A stretch of DNA of 20,864 nucleotides from Bacteroidia bacterium (GCA_013044305.1 JABEUT010000196.1:1-20864); one strand, 5' to 3'; counted from the stretch's first letter, positions 1 to 8,308 are shown. The notes: generated by a model from the sequence alone, not told the origin. Made by a program: numbers and translations.

Positions 1-1
1 G

Positions 2-379
2 GGTAAAGACCCTGAAGTCCGCTATCTGGAAGGCGGAATAGCTGTTGCCAACTTTCCGCTTGCAACCACCGAAGTACATAAAAACAGGGCGGGAGAAAAG
101 GTTGAGTCAACCGAATGGCACAACATTGTTCTTTGGCGCGGCCTTGCCGAAGTGGCGGAAAAACTCCTTAAAAAAGGAATGCAGGTTTATATAGAAGGAC
201 GGCTGCGGACCCGCACCTGGGAGGATAAGGACGGCTCAAAAAAGAAAGCCACGGAGGTGGTAGGGGAAAACCTGACCATATTAAGCCGCAAGAGCATTTC
301 GGGCGACGGCGCCACGGAAGCCATAACGGCAGCGCCGGATGATTTGGACATAACTCCGCCTTCCGAAATATCGTTCTGA
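2..379 (+). CDS. ssb: Single-stranded DNA-binding protein SSB, 3' part (5' end outside window)
   Basis: The frame is open from the first bases, so only the last 125 residues are visible and the start lies outside. The visible part is an OB-fold single-stranded DNA-binding protein: beta-strand text such as VANFPLATTEV, then TEWHNIVLWRGLAEVAEKLLKKG and the YIEGRLRTRTWEDKDG block, all typical of the SSB core. It coats single-stranded DNA in replication, recombination and repair as a tetramer. The tail after the OB fold is only about 35 residues and ends PPSEISF. It lacks the strongly acidic DDDIPF-type tip that recruits partner proteins in many bacteria, though it keeps a DDLD patch and a terminal Phe. 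It lies 96 bases before gldE on the same strand; ssb next to gldE is a known Bacteroidota arrangement. Identity is secure from motif agreement. Confidence 0.96.
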   Translation, partial: GKDPEVRYLEGGIAVANFPLATTEVHKNRAGEKVESTEWHNIVLWRGLAEVAEKLLKKGMQVYIEGRLRTRTWEDKDGSKKKATEVVGENLTILSRKSISGDGATEAITAAPDDLDITPPSEISF

Positions 380-475
380 TTCAATTTCAAAAACTTGGCT
401 TGATTTGAGCAATTCCCTCTCCGGCTGCAGAACCTTATTTGCCCGTAATTTCTTAATTTTAGCTTTTTCACGGGT

Positions 476-1750
476 ATGTTCTATTTCTCCACCGGTACTT
501 TTTCGCTGATTGCCGCAGGGTTTGTCATCCTGGTGCTTATTATACTGTCTGCCTTGGTTTCCAGCGCCGAAACCGCCCTCTTTTCAATATCGGCTGCCGA
601 AAGGTCAGTCCTTAAATCATCCGATGAGAGGCGAGACTTGCAGATTATGCATCTGTTCGATAACTCAAACCATGTGCTTGCATCATTCATTATTGCCAAC
701 AACTTTTTCAATATGAGCATCATCATACTGACAGCTTATGTAACCGAAGGCCTTATCAGCATCCATATTCATCCAGTTATCGATTCCATCATCGAAGTGG
801 TAGGGCTAACCCTCATCATCCTGCTGATATGCGATATAATTCCGAAAGGGCTTGCTGCAAGCCATGCTCTGGGCATAACCCGCAGCCTTGTGGTGTTTAT
901 GTTCGTTATCCGTTCGGTATTCTATCCCTTTGCCTCCCTGCTTGTATTGTCAACGTCCTTTCTCGATAAATACATACTCCGCAAAAAAGCAGGGCTGTCG
1001 GCTGCAAACCTGTCCGAAGCCCTTGAAATAACGGCTCCGGCCATTCCCCATGGGCAGCGTAAGATACTGCGCGACATCATAAGTTTCGGCAATAAGGATG
1101 TAAAGGAAATAATGCAGCCGCGAATTGATATTATCGCCTTCCAGGACAACCTGCCCTTTACCGAACTGCTTAAAAAGGTTATAGACTGCGGATTTTCAAG
1201 GGTACCGATATACTCATCATCGCCTGATACCATTACCGGCATACTATACACCAAAGACCTTATTGCCCGCACCGGCGAAAGCGATTCCTTTAACTGGAAA
1301 ACACTGCTGCACCCCCCCCTGTTTGTGCCCGAAAGCAAAAAGATAAATGACCTGCTGGAGCAGTTCCGCGAGGATAAAATTCACCTTGCCGTGGTGGTAG
1401 ACGAGTTCGGAGGCACCTCCGGCATTGTAACTATGGAGGATATTGTGGAAGAAATACTGGGTGAGATCCGCGATGAATTTGACGAAGACAAGCTCATTTA
1501 TTCAAGGCTGGATGAACACAATTACGTGTTTGAAGGAAAAATATCGCTTATTGATTTTTGCCGGATAACCGAACTCGACCCCGTGATATTCCAGGAGCAC
1601 AAAGGAGGCGCAGATACCCTTGGCGGTTTTGTAATTGAACTGGCGGGGAGAATACCAGATAAAAAGGAACAGGTAAAATTTGCCAATCTCACCTTCAGCA
1701 TCGAAGCCGCAGATAAAAGAACGGTGCAGCGCATCAGGGTAACCTTGTGA
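476..1750 (+). CDS. gldE: GldE-like CNNM/CBS/CorC_HlyC membrane protein
   Basis: The 424-residue protein has the CorC/HlyC (TlyC) architecture. An N-terminal CNNM (DUF21) membrane domain covers about residues 10-170, with hydrophobic helices near 11-31, 70-90, 105-128 and 137-160. A CBS pair covers about 208-330 and includes VVDEFGGTSGIVTMEDIVEEI. A CorC_HlyC domain fills about 340-423. CNNM/CorC proteins act in divalent-cation (Mg/Co) efflux. The Bacteroidota member beside ssb is named GldE and is linked to gliding and type IX secretion through GldD. The ssb neighbour supports the gldE name. No gldD follows: the next gene is convergent and ends 19 bases beyond this stop, and I see no terminator hairpin in that gap. 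The start is the first ATG after ssb. Family assignment is firm; a gliding role is inferred from context. Confidence 0.9.
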   Translation: MFYFSTGTFSLIAAGFVILVLIILSALVSSAETALFSISAAERSVLKSSDERRDLQIMHLFDNSNHVLASFIIANNFFNMSIIILTAYVTEGLISIHIHPVIDSIIEVVGLTLIILLICDIIPKGLAASHALGITRSLVVFMFVIRSVFYPFASLLVLSTSFLDKYILRKKAGLSAANLSEALEITAPAIPHGQRKILRDIISFGNKDVKEIMQPRIDIIAFQDNLPFTELLKKVIDCGFSRVPIYSSSPDTITGILYTKDLIARTGESDSFNWKTLLHPPLFVPESKKINDLLEQFREDKIHLAVVVDEFGGTSGIVTMEDIVEEILGEIRDEFDEDKLIYSRLDEHNYVFEGKISLIDFCRITELDPVIFQEHKGGADTLGGFVIELAGRIPDKKEQVKFANLTFSIEAADKRTVQRIRVTL

Positions 1751-1769
1751 ACCTTAAACCGGGCGCTTT

Positions 1770-2720
1770 TTACCTGAAATTACCCCCGTCCTGCCCGCTG
1801 CCGGGTATTTCCCCGCGGTCCAGCTCCTCCTGCAGGTAGTGGTATTTAGCCTTTAATGAATCGAGGTTGTGCTGGGTAAACTCATACCTCTGCGGGTTGG
1901 TAAGCACGCCGTTACGGTATTTCAGCGTATCCACGGTTCCCGCATCATCGTCGGTATTGAATAGCCAGTCGCCGTCCCTTTCATTGTTTTTATACATACC
2001 TTCCACTTTAGGCGATTCGGCGTTGCCGTCGTCATAGGTTACAAACCTGCCTTCCTTGCTATTGTTTACAAAGTTGGACTGCAATTGCAGCTGTCCGTCA
2101 CTGTAAAAGTGCTGCCACAGGCCGTTGAGCATGCCATTGTGCCAGTTCTTTATTTCCATTACCGTACCGTCGGGATAATAGGTGATGGTTTTGCCTTCCT
2201 TGTTCCCGAACTGATATTCTTCGGTTGAAACGAGTTTCGACGACTCGCTGTAGTACTTCCATACACTGTCCATCTTCCGGTTCACAAACTTACCTGTGGC
2301 GTATATTCCCCCGCTTTGGTAAAACATCCTTGTATGCGCCACTTCTCCGTTGCGCGAATACACTGTAATGTTCTGTATGCTGTCGTTATCCCAATAATAT
2401 TTAAAAACCCCAATTGGTTTATCGTTTTTAAACCACCCTTTGTATCTTAACTTGCCGTTGGCATATCGCTTTTCCCACAGTCCCTGCTTACGGCCCTGCT
2501 CATCGGTACGGTTCATGGCCTTGCCCGTATCTGCAAAAATATAAATGGTTTTAAGGCTGTCGGCCTGGATAAGTGGAATGGAATCGTGCACCTGTGCGCC
2601 TGCAAAACAGGATATAAGCAACAATGCGAACAGTGCCAGTCTTAAACTAAAACCGGCGCCCGGGGTTACTGGTTTGTTCACGCTTTTTGGCTTGATTCCC
2701 ATTACAGTCAAATTGAACAT
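1770..2720 (-). CDS. Exported MORN-repeat (YwqK-like) protein
   Basis: I place the start at the ATG at 2720. It follows AGAGG by 4 bases and lies 13 bases past the stop of the upstream gene; the longer frame to 2759 overlaps that gene. This gives 316 residues. A hydrophobic stretch at about 26-41 ends FAGA-Q, a typical signal-peptidase I site; LISC at 35-38 could instead be a lipobox. From about 76 to 275 the protein carries degenerate MORN-like units (for example KQGLWEKRYANGKLRYKGWF, NGMLNGLWQHFYSDGQLQ), the pattern in proteins annotated as YwqK-family antitoxins. That label comes from one Bacillus locus and says little here, where I see no toxin partner. A short charged tail (ELDRGEIPGSGQDGG) ends the protein. 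Likely periplasmic or surface-exposed; function unknown. It is probably co-transcribed with the Fe-S protein gene upstream. Confidence 0.8.
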   Translation of the reverse strand: MFNLTVMGIKPKSVNKPVTPGAGFSLRLALFALLLISCFAGAQVHDSIPLIQADSLKTIYIFADTGKAMNRTDEQGRKQGLWEKRYANGKLRYKGWFKNDKPIGVFKYYWDNDSIQNITVYSRNGEVAHTRMFYQSGGIYATGKFVNRKMDSVWKYYSESSKLVSTEEYQFGNKEGKTITYYPDGTVMEIKNWHNGMLNGLWQHFYSDGQLQLQSNFVNNSKEGRFVTYDDGNAESPKVEGMYKNNERDGDWLFNTDDDAGTVDTLKYRNGVLTNPQRYEFTQHNLDSLKAKYHYLQEELDRGEIPGSGQDGGNFR

Positions 2721-2733
2721 TTTACCTCTGCGC

Positions 2734-3456
2734 CTAATTCCATCCGTTAGCAAGCACATCGGCTATGTGCATTGTTTTCAGATCTACATTATGCTTTTTT
2801 ATATAACTTTCAATATGCAGCAGGCACGAGGTGTCGGTAGATATAATATATTTTGCCCCCGTTTCCAGTGCATTCTTAACCTTATCGGAAACCATTCCTA
2901 CGGCAATGGGTTCAAATTTTGCCGAAAAGGTACCCCCGAATCCGCAGCATGTTTCGGTATCCTTCATTTCGCGCAGCTCCAGCTTGCGCACCTGTGCCAG
3001 AAGGGTGCGGGGTTCCTGCTTCATGGAGCATTCCCGCAGCGCAGCACAGGAATCGTGGTAGGTAGCCACTCCTTCAAGGGTGGCGCCGAAATCGGTCATC
3101 TTCAAAACATTTACCAGAAAAGAGCTGAACTCATGAATATTACCCGACACCTGCTTCTGTTCGTTGTGCAGCACCGAATTGTAAAACATATCGGGGAAGC
3201 TGTTTTTTACAAAGCCCACGCACGATGCCGAGGGCGAAACAATATAACGGTCGTTCTGGAATTCATGTATGAACTTTGAAGCCACCTTTTTGGAATCGTT
3301 CCAGAAACCGGCGTTAAAAGCAGGCTGCCCGCAGCAGGTCTGCTCGGCGTTATAATTTACCGTGCAACCCGCTTTTTCCAGCACCTTAACCATGTTCATT
3401 CCGGTCTGCGGGTAAAGCTGGTCCATAAAGCATGGAATAAAAATATCCACTATCAT
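2734..3456 (-). CDS. LutA/YkgE-like (Fe-S)-binding protein with two CCG domains
   Basis: I choose the ATG at 3456 (240 residues, MIVDIFIPCF) over a TTG 9 bases upstream, because that TTG is part of the -7 promoter box. The protein has two cysteine-rich CCG (DUF224) domains: Cys9, then CCG at 41-43 and SASC ending at 79; then HDSC ending at 137, CCGFGG at 170-175 and DTSC ending at 211. CCG domains bind an iron-sulfur cluster or cofactor in heterodisulfide reductases, glycolate oxidase GlcF and LutA. A single-subunit protein of about 240 residues starting this way matches LutA/YkgE of the LutABC lactate oxidation complex. No lutB or lutC lies beside it; the next gene is a MORN protein. It could be a lactate-oxidation subunit encoded apart from its partners or a stand-alone redox protein of unknown substrate. 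Confidence 0.88.
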   Translation of the reverse strand: MIVDIFIPCFMDQLYPQTGMNMVKVLEKAGCTVNYNAEQTCCGQPAFNAGFWNDSKKVASKFIHEFQNDRYIVSPSASCVGFVKNSFPDMFYNSVLHNEQKQVSGNIHEFSSFLVNVLKMTDFGATLEGVATYHDSCAALRECSMKQEPRTLLAQVRKLELREMKDTETCCGFGGTFSAKFEPIAVGMVSDKVKNALETGAKYIISTDTSCLLHIESYIKKHNVDLKTMHIADVLANGWN

Positions 3457-3462
3457 AGAATG

Positions 3463-3470
3463 CAAAAGTA
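3463..3470 (-). promoter_or_regulatory. -7 promoter box TACTTTTG for the LutA-like gene
   Basis: Read on the minus strand this is TACTTTTG, a perfect match to the Bacteroidota TAnnTTTG -7 element, 6 bases before the ATG at 3456. Transcription would begin at or next to the start codon, so the mRNA would be leaderless or nearly so. I see no matching -33 TTG at the usual distance. Confidence 0.55.
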
Positions 3471-3513
3471 CGAATAATGCCTTGTATGTTAATAATTAGA
3501 AAATAAAGGAGGT

Positions 3514-3541
3514 TTTGTAAATCAAAACATATTTAACTTTG
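3514..3541 (+). promoter_or_regulatory. Promoter TTTG-N16-TAACTTTG for the beta-barrel gene
   Basis: TTTG at 3514-3517 and a perfect TAnnTTTG (TAACTTTG) at 3534-3541 are separated by 16 bases, close to the 17-23 reported for Bacteroidota -33/-7 promoters. The ATG lies 35 bases after the box, giving an expected leader of roughly 30 bases. This is the only promoter in the window where I can see both elements. Confidence 0.65.
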
Positions 3542-3576
3542 ACGGAATTAATGCCTTCCTATTCAACTAACGGCAA

Positions 3577-4284
3577 ATGATGCAGAAAAAAAGATGGTTC
3601 ATAGCCGCACTCCCTTTTCTTCTTGCGCCGTTTATTGCGGGTGCGCAGGATTCGCTACTGGGCAGAAAAGGAATAGGCATTGATGCCGGATTCACCATTG
3701 CCTATCCCATTCTGTTTTCCCAGTATCAGTACAATTCAAGCTATTCGCCTGTTAGCGGCGGAGGCCCGCTCATTATTGCCTCATACGACTATTCATTTGT
3801 TAACCGCAAACATTCCATCTTCGGCATCAGGTTCAAGGGCGGCTACTTTCAGAACCATTACCTCTATCAGGTTACACCCACAGGGGGCGGCGCCGTTGCC
3901 AATGAGTCTGAATACAGGAGCTATCTGGGCGCAGGCATCGGATTATACATGATAAAAAAAATAAAAAAAGTGGGCTTTTACAACGAGGTGAACATTTTTG
4001 GCAAGTCACAGATTGAAGACCATTATTCAAATTCCGCACAGCAGCCTCAAGCCATTGACCTTGCTTGCGAAGGCGCCAGTAATATATTTTTGAATTTTCA
4101 ATCGGGGCTGGCATTCTATTTTATAAGGAATGTGGCCATCATGCCCTTTCTGGCATATCCTGTATTCGAGGTTTCCAACGTTGCCTTGTGGTTTCCGAAG
4201 TTGGTTACAAGGTATTCCACCAATGCCAATGACATTTTTTACAGCAGTTTTAGCGCAGGCATCAGTTTTACCTATTATTTTTAA
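3577..4284 (+). CDS. Predicted outer-membrane beta-barrel protein of unknown function
   Basis: The 235-residue protein starts with a clear signal peptide (MMQKKRWFIAALPFLLAP, cleavage after AGA at about 23). The rest is made of alternating aromatic and small residues in short strands separated by polar turns (for example YSFVNRKHSIFGIRFKGGYF, GFYNEVNIFG, FYSSFSAGISFTYYF). It ends in an aromatic strand with C-terminal Phe, the usual signature of an outer-membrane barrel recognised by the BAM machinery. About 8-10 strands would fit the length. I do not recognise a specific family. It has its own promoter and stands alone, 22 bases from the convergent EnvC-like gene. A second ATG directly after the first could also be the start. 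Location is well supported; function is unknown. Confidence 0.75.
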   Translation: MMQKKRWFIAALPFLLAPFIAGAQDSLLGRKGIGIDAGFTIAYPILFSQYQYNSSYSPVSGGGPLIIASYDYSFVNRKHSIFGIRFKGGYFQNHYLYQVTPTGGGAVANESEYRSYLGAGIGLYMIKKIKKVGFYNEVNIFGKSQIEDHYSNSAQQPQAIDLACEGASNIFLNFQSGLAFYFIRNVAIMPFLAYPVFEVSNVALWFPKLVTRYSTNANDIFYSSFSAGISFTYYF

Positions 4285-4306
4285 TTGCTGCTGCCCCTTG
4301 TGCCGG

Positions 4307-5554
4307 CTAATTGTTGCTGTACAGCCATTCTTCCGGGTTTAACTTATCCTGCCCTTTCCATATCTGGAATTGCAGGTCGGCTTTACCTTCGTCGGAATCA
4401 AACAATATGGTTCCTATGTTCTGCTTAATATCCACCTTGTCGCCCACTTTTACAAACACCTGGTTCAGGTTGGCGTAAACGGTAAGGAACTCGCCGTGCC
4501 TGATCATTACCACCTTGCCCAGCGATGGTACCTCCACCACGTGCGTAACCGTGCCGTTGAAAACGGCTCTTGCCACGGCTCCTTTGGTTGTTGCAATATC
4601 AATACCCAGGTTATTTTCGGTTATTCCGGGCATGGGCGAATACTCGCCGAACTGCTTATATATCACGCCTTCTACTACGGGCCAGGGCAACTTGCCTTTA
4701 TTGCTCTCAAAGGTTTTGGAAAGGGCTTTGGCTTCAGGAGTCAGCATCATCTCGAACTTTTTGCCAGTTTTTGACCCCGCATTTACATTCGACTTTTTTA
4801 TTTCCTCTTCTATCAGCTTGTGTATTTCATCGTTCAGCTTACGTTCAGCCCTTTGTTTTTCGGCTATCTGCGCTCTTAGTTTCTTTTCTTTTCCCTGCAA
4901 CTGGGTGAATATTTTTTGTTGTTCCTGCTTTTCGTTGGCAAGTTTTGTTTTTTCATCTTCCTGGCTACCCAGCAGCGCTTTCTTTTCTTCCTTCTTCTTC
5001 TTCAGCTGCTCCACTTTCAGTGTCAGGTCGGTTTTAGCAGAATCAATGAGTATGGCCTGCCTGTGCCTGTATTCTTCATAAATCTGCAAATACTTCAGGC
5101 GCATCATGGCCTGTTCAAAGTCCTTTGATGCAAAAATGAACATCAGCTTACTATAGGCGCTTTCATTGGCGTATTCGTCGAATATCATGCGGGCGTATTC
5201 TTTTTTTAAATCGCTTAGCTTAATCTGCATTCCGTTTATGGTGTCGTTGCCGGCGTTTATCTGTGTCTGAAGCACGTCCACCTCCGCGCTTATGGTTGAA
5301 ATAATCTCCTGGCGGATGCTTATTTTACGGTTAAGGGTAAGGAGCTGGGTGAGGGTTATTTCTTTATTGCTGTTCGCCTCATTGAGCATATTGTTCAGCG
5401 ATGCCATTTCCTGCTGTAGTTTCTTTTTCCTCTGTTCAAGTTCCTTGCGGTTTTTTTGTCCGAAGAGCAACGACGGCAATAAAAGTAACAGTGCAACAAG
5501 CAGGTGCAGGCGTTTTTCTATATGTTTGCCGGTGTTGCTCAAATAGCCTTGCAT
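4307..5554 (-). CDS. EnvC-like murein hydrolase activator, degenerate LytM (M23) domain
   Basis: The ATG at 5554, 16 bases past the stop of the DUF4292 gene, gives 415 residues; the longer frame to 5623 runs into that gene. A signal peptide (hydrophobic 16-31, FG-Q at 31-33) is followed by long coiled coil, about 35-115 and 155-255, rich in E, K, Q and L. A LytM/peptidase M23 fold follows at about 288-411. This is EnvC architecture. The zinc ligands are gone: NNLGID where active enzymes have HxGxD, YANL for YAHL, and DLQFQIW for HLHFEIW. So it should not cleave peptidoglycan. By analogy with E. coli EnvC it would activate a separate amidase in the periplasm during cell separation. It is the last gene of the four-gene operon; its partner amidase is not in the window. 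Confidence 0.87.
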   Translation of the reverse strand: MQGYLSNTGKHIEKRLHLLVALLLLLPSLLFGQKNRKELEQRKKKLQQEMASLNNMLNEANSNKEITLTQLLTLNRKISIRQEIISTISAEVDVLQTQINAGNDTINGMQIKLSDLKKEYARMIFDEYANESAYSKLMFIFASKDFEQAMMRLKYLQIYEEYRHRQAILIDSAKTDLTLKVEQLKKKKEEKKALLGSQEDEKTKLANEKQEQQKIFTQLQGKEKKLRAQIAEKQRAERKLNDEIHKLIEEEIKKSNVNAGSKTGKKFEMMLTPEAKALSKTFESNKGKLPWPVVEGVIYKQFGEYSPMPGITENNLGIDIATTKGAVARAVFNGTVTHVVEVPSLGKVVMIRHGEFLTVYANLNQVFVKVGDKVDIKQNIGTILFDSDEGKADLQFQIWKGQDKLNPEEWLYSNN

Positions 5555-5570
5555 GGGTATTGCGGTGCCG

Positions 5571-6500
5571 TCAGTATTGTATGCGTTCGTACTTTTTCGG
5601 AATAAAAAAAGGCACCTCTTCATCGGGTTTGAAAATAACTTTTTTGTACTGCAAATCTATTTTTATATTCCTTTCAGCCGCAATCACGCACTCTATATGG
5701 AACGGAAAATTTACCGAGTCAACCTTCTGGAAATCGCTGTAGTAGGCATCAAAGGAGCGGTGGTTCACAAAATCCTGGACTTTTACATGTGTTATATGAA
5801 AATCGGAAGGGTCAAGGAAAATAAACTGCACCTCATTCCTGTTGTGCACCGGGGGTTTATTCCTGTACAGCACCCTTCTCATCCTTTTCCTTCTTATGGT
5901 GCTCACAATGTATTCGCTGCCGTTAAAGTACGATTTCATTTTGGAGGTGTCGTTGATAAACTCCATGCGGCTCCCAATCATTATTGCCTGAATAAGTTCA
6001 AAGTCGAGGTCTTCGTGAAGGCGGCTGTTAATGTAGTCGTAGTCGTCTTTGAAATAAGTATCCTTCAACCGGTTCATTTCCATGGCGCTGTCCTGGGTAA
6101 GCATTATTCTGTCGGCTTCAATACCAAGCAAGGGGGCTATGGACAGCCATATAACGCTGTCCTTGCGCATACGCACCGTGCCGCCGAAGCTGTTGCTGGA
6201 GCTGTCCACGCTTATGTTTATTGAAAAGTGGGCGCTTATCCATTTATAGTTGAACTGCCTCGATCTTATTTTGGAGCTAAGGGTGTAGATATTCATTTTT
6301 TTCAGAGATGGCACAGGCGGGCTCTGTTGCTTTACTGCCTTAATGCTGTGCGTGGATTTGCACGATACGGACAGTAATACCAGAAGCGCAAGCCCTGCAG
6401 CAGCTATGCGATTATGCCACAGGTAAAAAATATAAGCTCTGCTCCTTGCTCTCCGGCGGCAGGGGGCTGTAACTGACAGATCTCTTAAGTCGCCGGGCAT
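5571..6500 (-). CDS. DUF4292 family lipoprotein
   Basis: I use the ATG at 6500, preceded by GAAAGGAAAA, a good ribosome binding site; a TTG 12 bases upstream is less likely. It is 309 residues. The N-terminus has a long basic region, a hydrophobic core at about 33-43 and LLSVSC with Cys47 as the probable lipidated residue (Ser rather than Leu at -3). The body shows the DUF4292 pattern: TLSSKIRSRQFNYKWISAHF, then VRMRKDSVIWLSIAPLLGIEADR, then DYDYINSRLHEDLDFELIQAIMIG. The long strands around a hydrophobic core recall the LolA/LolB half-barrel that carries lipoproteins; that resemblance is my inference. DUF4292 has no established function that I know of. It sits 20 bases after the TPR lipoprotein gene and 16 before the EnvC-like gene. 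Confidence 0.88.
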   Translation of the reverse strand: MPGDLRDLSVTAPCRRRARSRAYIFYLWHNRIAAAGLALLVLLSVSCKSTHSIKAVKQQSPPVPSLKKMNIYTLSSKIRSRQFNYKWISAHFSINISVDSSSNSFGGTVRMRKDSVIWLSIAPLLGIEADRIMLTQDSAMEMNRLKDTYFKDDYDYINSRLHEDLDFELIQAIMIGSRMEFINDTSKMKSYFNGSEYIVSTIRRKRMRRVLYRNKPPVHNRNEVQFIFLDPSDFHITHVKVQDFVNHRSFDAYYSDFQKVDSVNFPFHIECVIAAERNIKIDLQYKKVIFKPDEEVPFFIPKKYERIQY

Positions 6501-6520
6501 TTTTCCTTTCAACTTATTTT

Positions 6521-8308
6521 TTACTTTGAGTAATATTGTTTATCCCTGATTTTTCTTTCCAACAGCTCCGAAGAAGAACCTGTGTCGCGGGCTTTTTGCC
6601 AATAATCCGCAGCCTTCTCTTTTTCTCCGAGCTTAAATAATATATCGCCGTAATGCTCAAGGATGTTTGCGTTTTTATCACCCCCGTCCCGCAATGCTCC
6701 TTCCTGCCATTCTTTGGCTTCCTTGTACTGCCCCATGGTAAACAATATCCAGGCATAGGTGTCTTCGTAATTGGCATTAAGCGGCGAAATGGCATTCGCC
6801 CTTTTGCTCATCGCAGCTGCCCGTTCAAGCCTCGTGTTGCGTATTGAAAGGTAGTAGCTGTAGTTATTCAGCACATAGTCGTCGTCGGGGTTTAGGGCGA
6901 GGGCCGCCTCGTATGCCGAATCGGATGCCCCAAAGCGCTTTACGGCATTGTAGGCGTCGCCAAGCGATGAGTAAAACTGCACCAGCAGTCCCGAATCGCC
7001 AAGCACATATTGCAAGCCCTGTTGCAGTGATGAAATGGCTTCGGGGTAGTTCTTCAGTTCGAGGTTAGCTATTCCGTTATCGAGGTAAAGCTGGGGGTAG
7101 CCCGGAAAGATGTTCAGGGCGCTTTGACTTGCCAAAGCCAGGGCGTGGTAGTCGTTTAGGGTTTGGTCGAGAAGCAGGAGCTGGCTCCAGTTGGAATATT
7201 TGCCGCTGTCTTCGCTTATCGAGAGGCTGTACTGTTCGCGAGCTTTCATAAAATCCCTGTTCCGGATAAGAAAGTTGCCGTAGGAGTTGTGCCCCTTGGG
7301 GTCGTCGGGGTGTGTGGCTGTCATTATTTTGCAAAGCCTAAGGCCCTCGGTCATGAGCGAGTCGTGTCCGTCGGTGGCCTCGTAAAAACCGATTAATATG
7401 CCTATTTCGGTGTTTACATCAAGTCTGGTTTCGGCAAAAGCCAGTTCCAGTTCGCGGTACGAGTCCTTGTCGTTGTGCTGGGCATGGTAGTAGTCGGCCA
7501 ATGCGAGGTGGGCCATGGGATCGTTAGGGTTGCTTCCCTCCATCTGCCGGTATAAGCTGAAGGCCTTATCTTTTTTCCCTTCCAGCTCATACACATTGCC
7601 CAGCATGTCGTAATACTCGGGTGTGGACGGCTCTTCGCGTATCAGCTTCTTTATCTCATTCTCGGCTTCCAGATAGTTTTTCGCCTTTTCAAATACCCTT
7701 ACCTTATCCATCGACACATCTTCGTTGAATCCGAATTTTGCCTCCATGCTGTTATAGGTGGCTAAGGCAGCAGAAGTTAATCCTGCCTGCAATTCGGCTG
7801 CACCGAGTTTGGCGTAATAATCGGCTTCTTCGGGGTTGTCTTTAACTATGCTCCGGTACACCTCTGCAACGCCCTTGTAATCGCCCTTGTCTTGCAGGCA
7901 CTGTGCGTACAGGTCTTCGAACCAAATGTTGGATGGTTCAAGCTGCGCCGCCCTTTTGCTGTAATATATTGCCGAGTCGGAGTGCTTTGTACCCTCCAGT
8001 ATGTCGGCTATCTCAAAGTTGGCTGCGGCGCTCGACGGGTCAATTTCCAGGCATAGTTTGAAAAGATTCAGCGCCTGATCGTAGTCCTCGGTTATCTTTT
8101 CCGTTTCGGCGTCATAGTATGTTGATTTGAACCGGTCGCTTTGTTCTGCTGTGAGCGGCACTTTTGCTCCGGCGTATTGCCGGCCTGCCCCGCCGCGGAA
8201 CAATGAGCATGAGGTGAATAACAAGGCAGGCAATAGAAAACAGGCAAGCAGCCCTAAGGTCTTTAATCCGTAATGCTTGTTTTTAGCCTCTTGCTTTCTA
8301 TTTCCCAT
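6521..8308 (-). CDS. TPR-repeat lipoprotein
   Basis: The 595-residue protein begins with a lipoprotein signal (hydrophobic 18-31, LLFTSC with Cys34 as the likely lipidated cysteine). It is followed by about fourteen tetratricopeptide-type helical hairpins from roughly 50 to 590. Typical units are LFKLCLEIDPSSAAANFEIA, AVYRSIVKDNPEEADYYAKLG and ALALNPDDDYVLNNYSYYLS. TPR solenoids bind partner proteins, so this is probably an envelope scaffold anchored to a membrane from the periplasmic side. Its ATG overlaps the end of the nucleotidyltransferase gene by 11 bases (ATGGGAAATAG), which suggests translational coupling. In Bacteroidota I would expect this gene to keep company with DUF4292 and M23 genes, as here. 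The specific role is unknown. Confidence 0.88.
   Translation of the reverse strand: MGNRKQEAKNKHYGLKTLGLLACFLLPALLFTSCSLFRGGAGRQYAGAKVPLTAEQSDRFKSTYYDAETEKITEDYDQALNLFKLCLEIDPSSAAANFEIADILEGTKHSDSAIYYSKRAAQLEPSNIWFEDLYAQCLQDKGDYKGVAEVYRSIVKDNPEEADYYAKLGAAELQAGLTSAALATYNSMEAKFGFNEDVSMDKVRVFEKAKNYLEAENEIKKLIREEPSTPEYYDMLGNVYELEGKKDKAFSLYRQMEGSNPNDPMAHLALADYYHAQHNDKDSYRELELAFAETRLDVNTEIGILIGFYEATDGHDSLMTEGLRLCKIMTATHPDDPKGHNSYGNFLIRNRDFMKAREQYSLSISEDSGKYSNWSQLLLLDQTLNDYHALALASQSALNIFPGYPQLYLDNGIANLELKNYPEAISSLQQGLQYVLGDSGLLVQFYSSLGDAYNAVKRFGASDSAYEAALALNPDDDYVLNNYSYYLSIRNTRLERAAAMSKRANAISPLNANYEDTYAWILFTMGQYKEAKEWQEGALRDGGDKNANILEHYGDILFKLGEKEKAADYWQKARDTGSSSELLERKIRDKQYYSK

Noticed and set aside
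438..461. TTTG ... TAATTTTA as a promoter for gldE
   Set aside because: The -7 box has one mismatch and the spacing is only 12 bases, too short for the Bacteroidota pattern; gldE may be read through from ssb.
1751..1769. Bidirectional terminator between the convergent gldE and MORN genes
   Set aside because: The 19-base gap has no stem; the similar 22-base gap at 4285-4306 has none either.
2545..3279. 244-codon open frame on plus opposite the Fe-S protein and MORN genes
   Set aside because: The opposite strand encodes two recognisable proteins with intact motifs; this frame has no family resemblance and spans both of them.
4515..5081. 188-codon Ser/Phe-rich open frame on plus
   Set aside because: It is the antisense image of the Lys/Glu-rich coiled coil of the EnvC-like protein, which explains its Phe/Ser-rich composition.
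5553..6224. 223-codon open frame on plus opposite the DUF4292 gene
   Set aside because: The minus strand matches DUF4292 throughout; this frame has no recognisable features.
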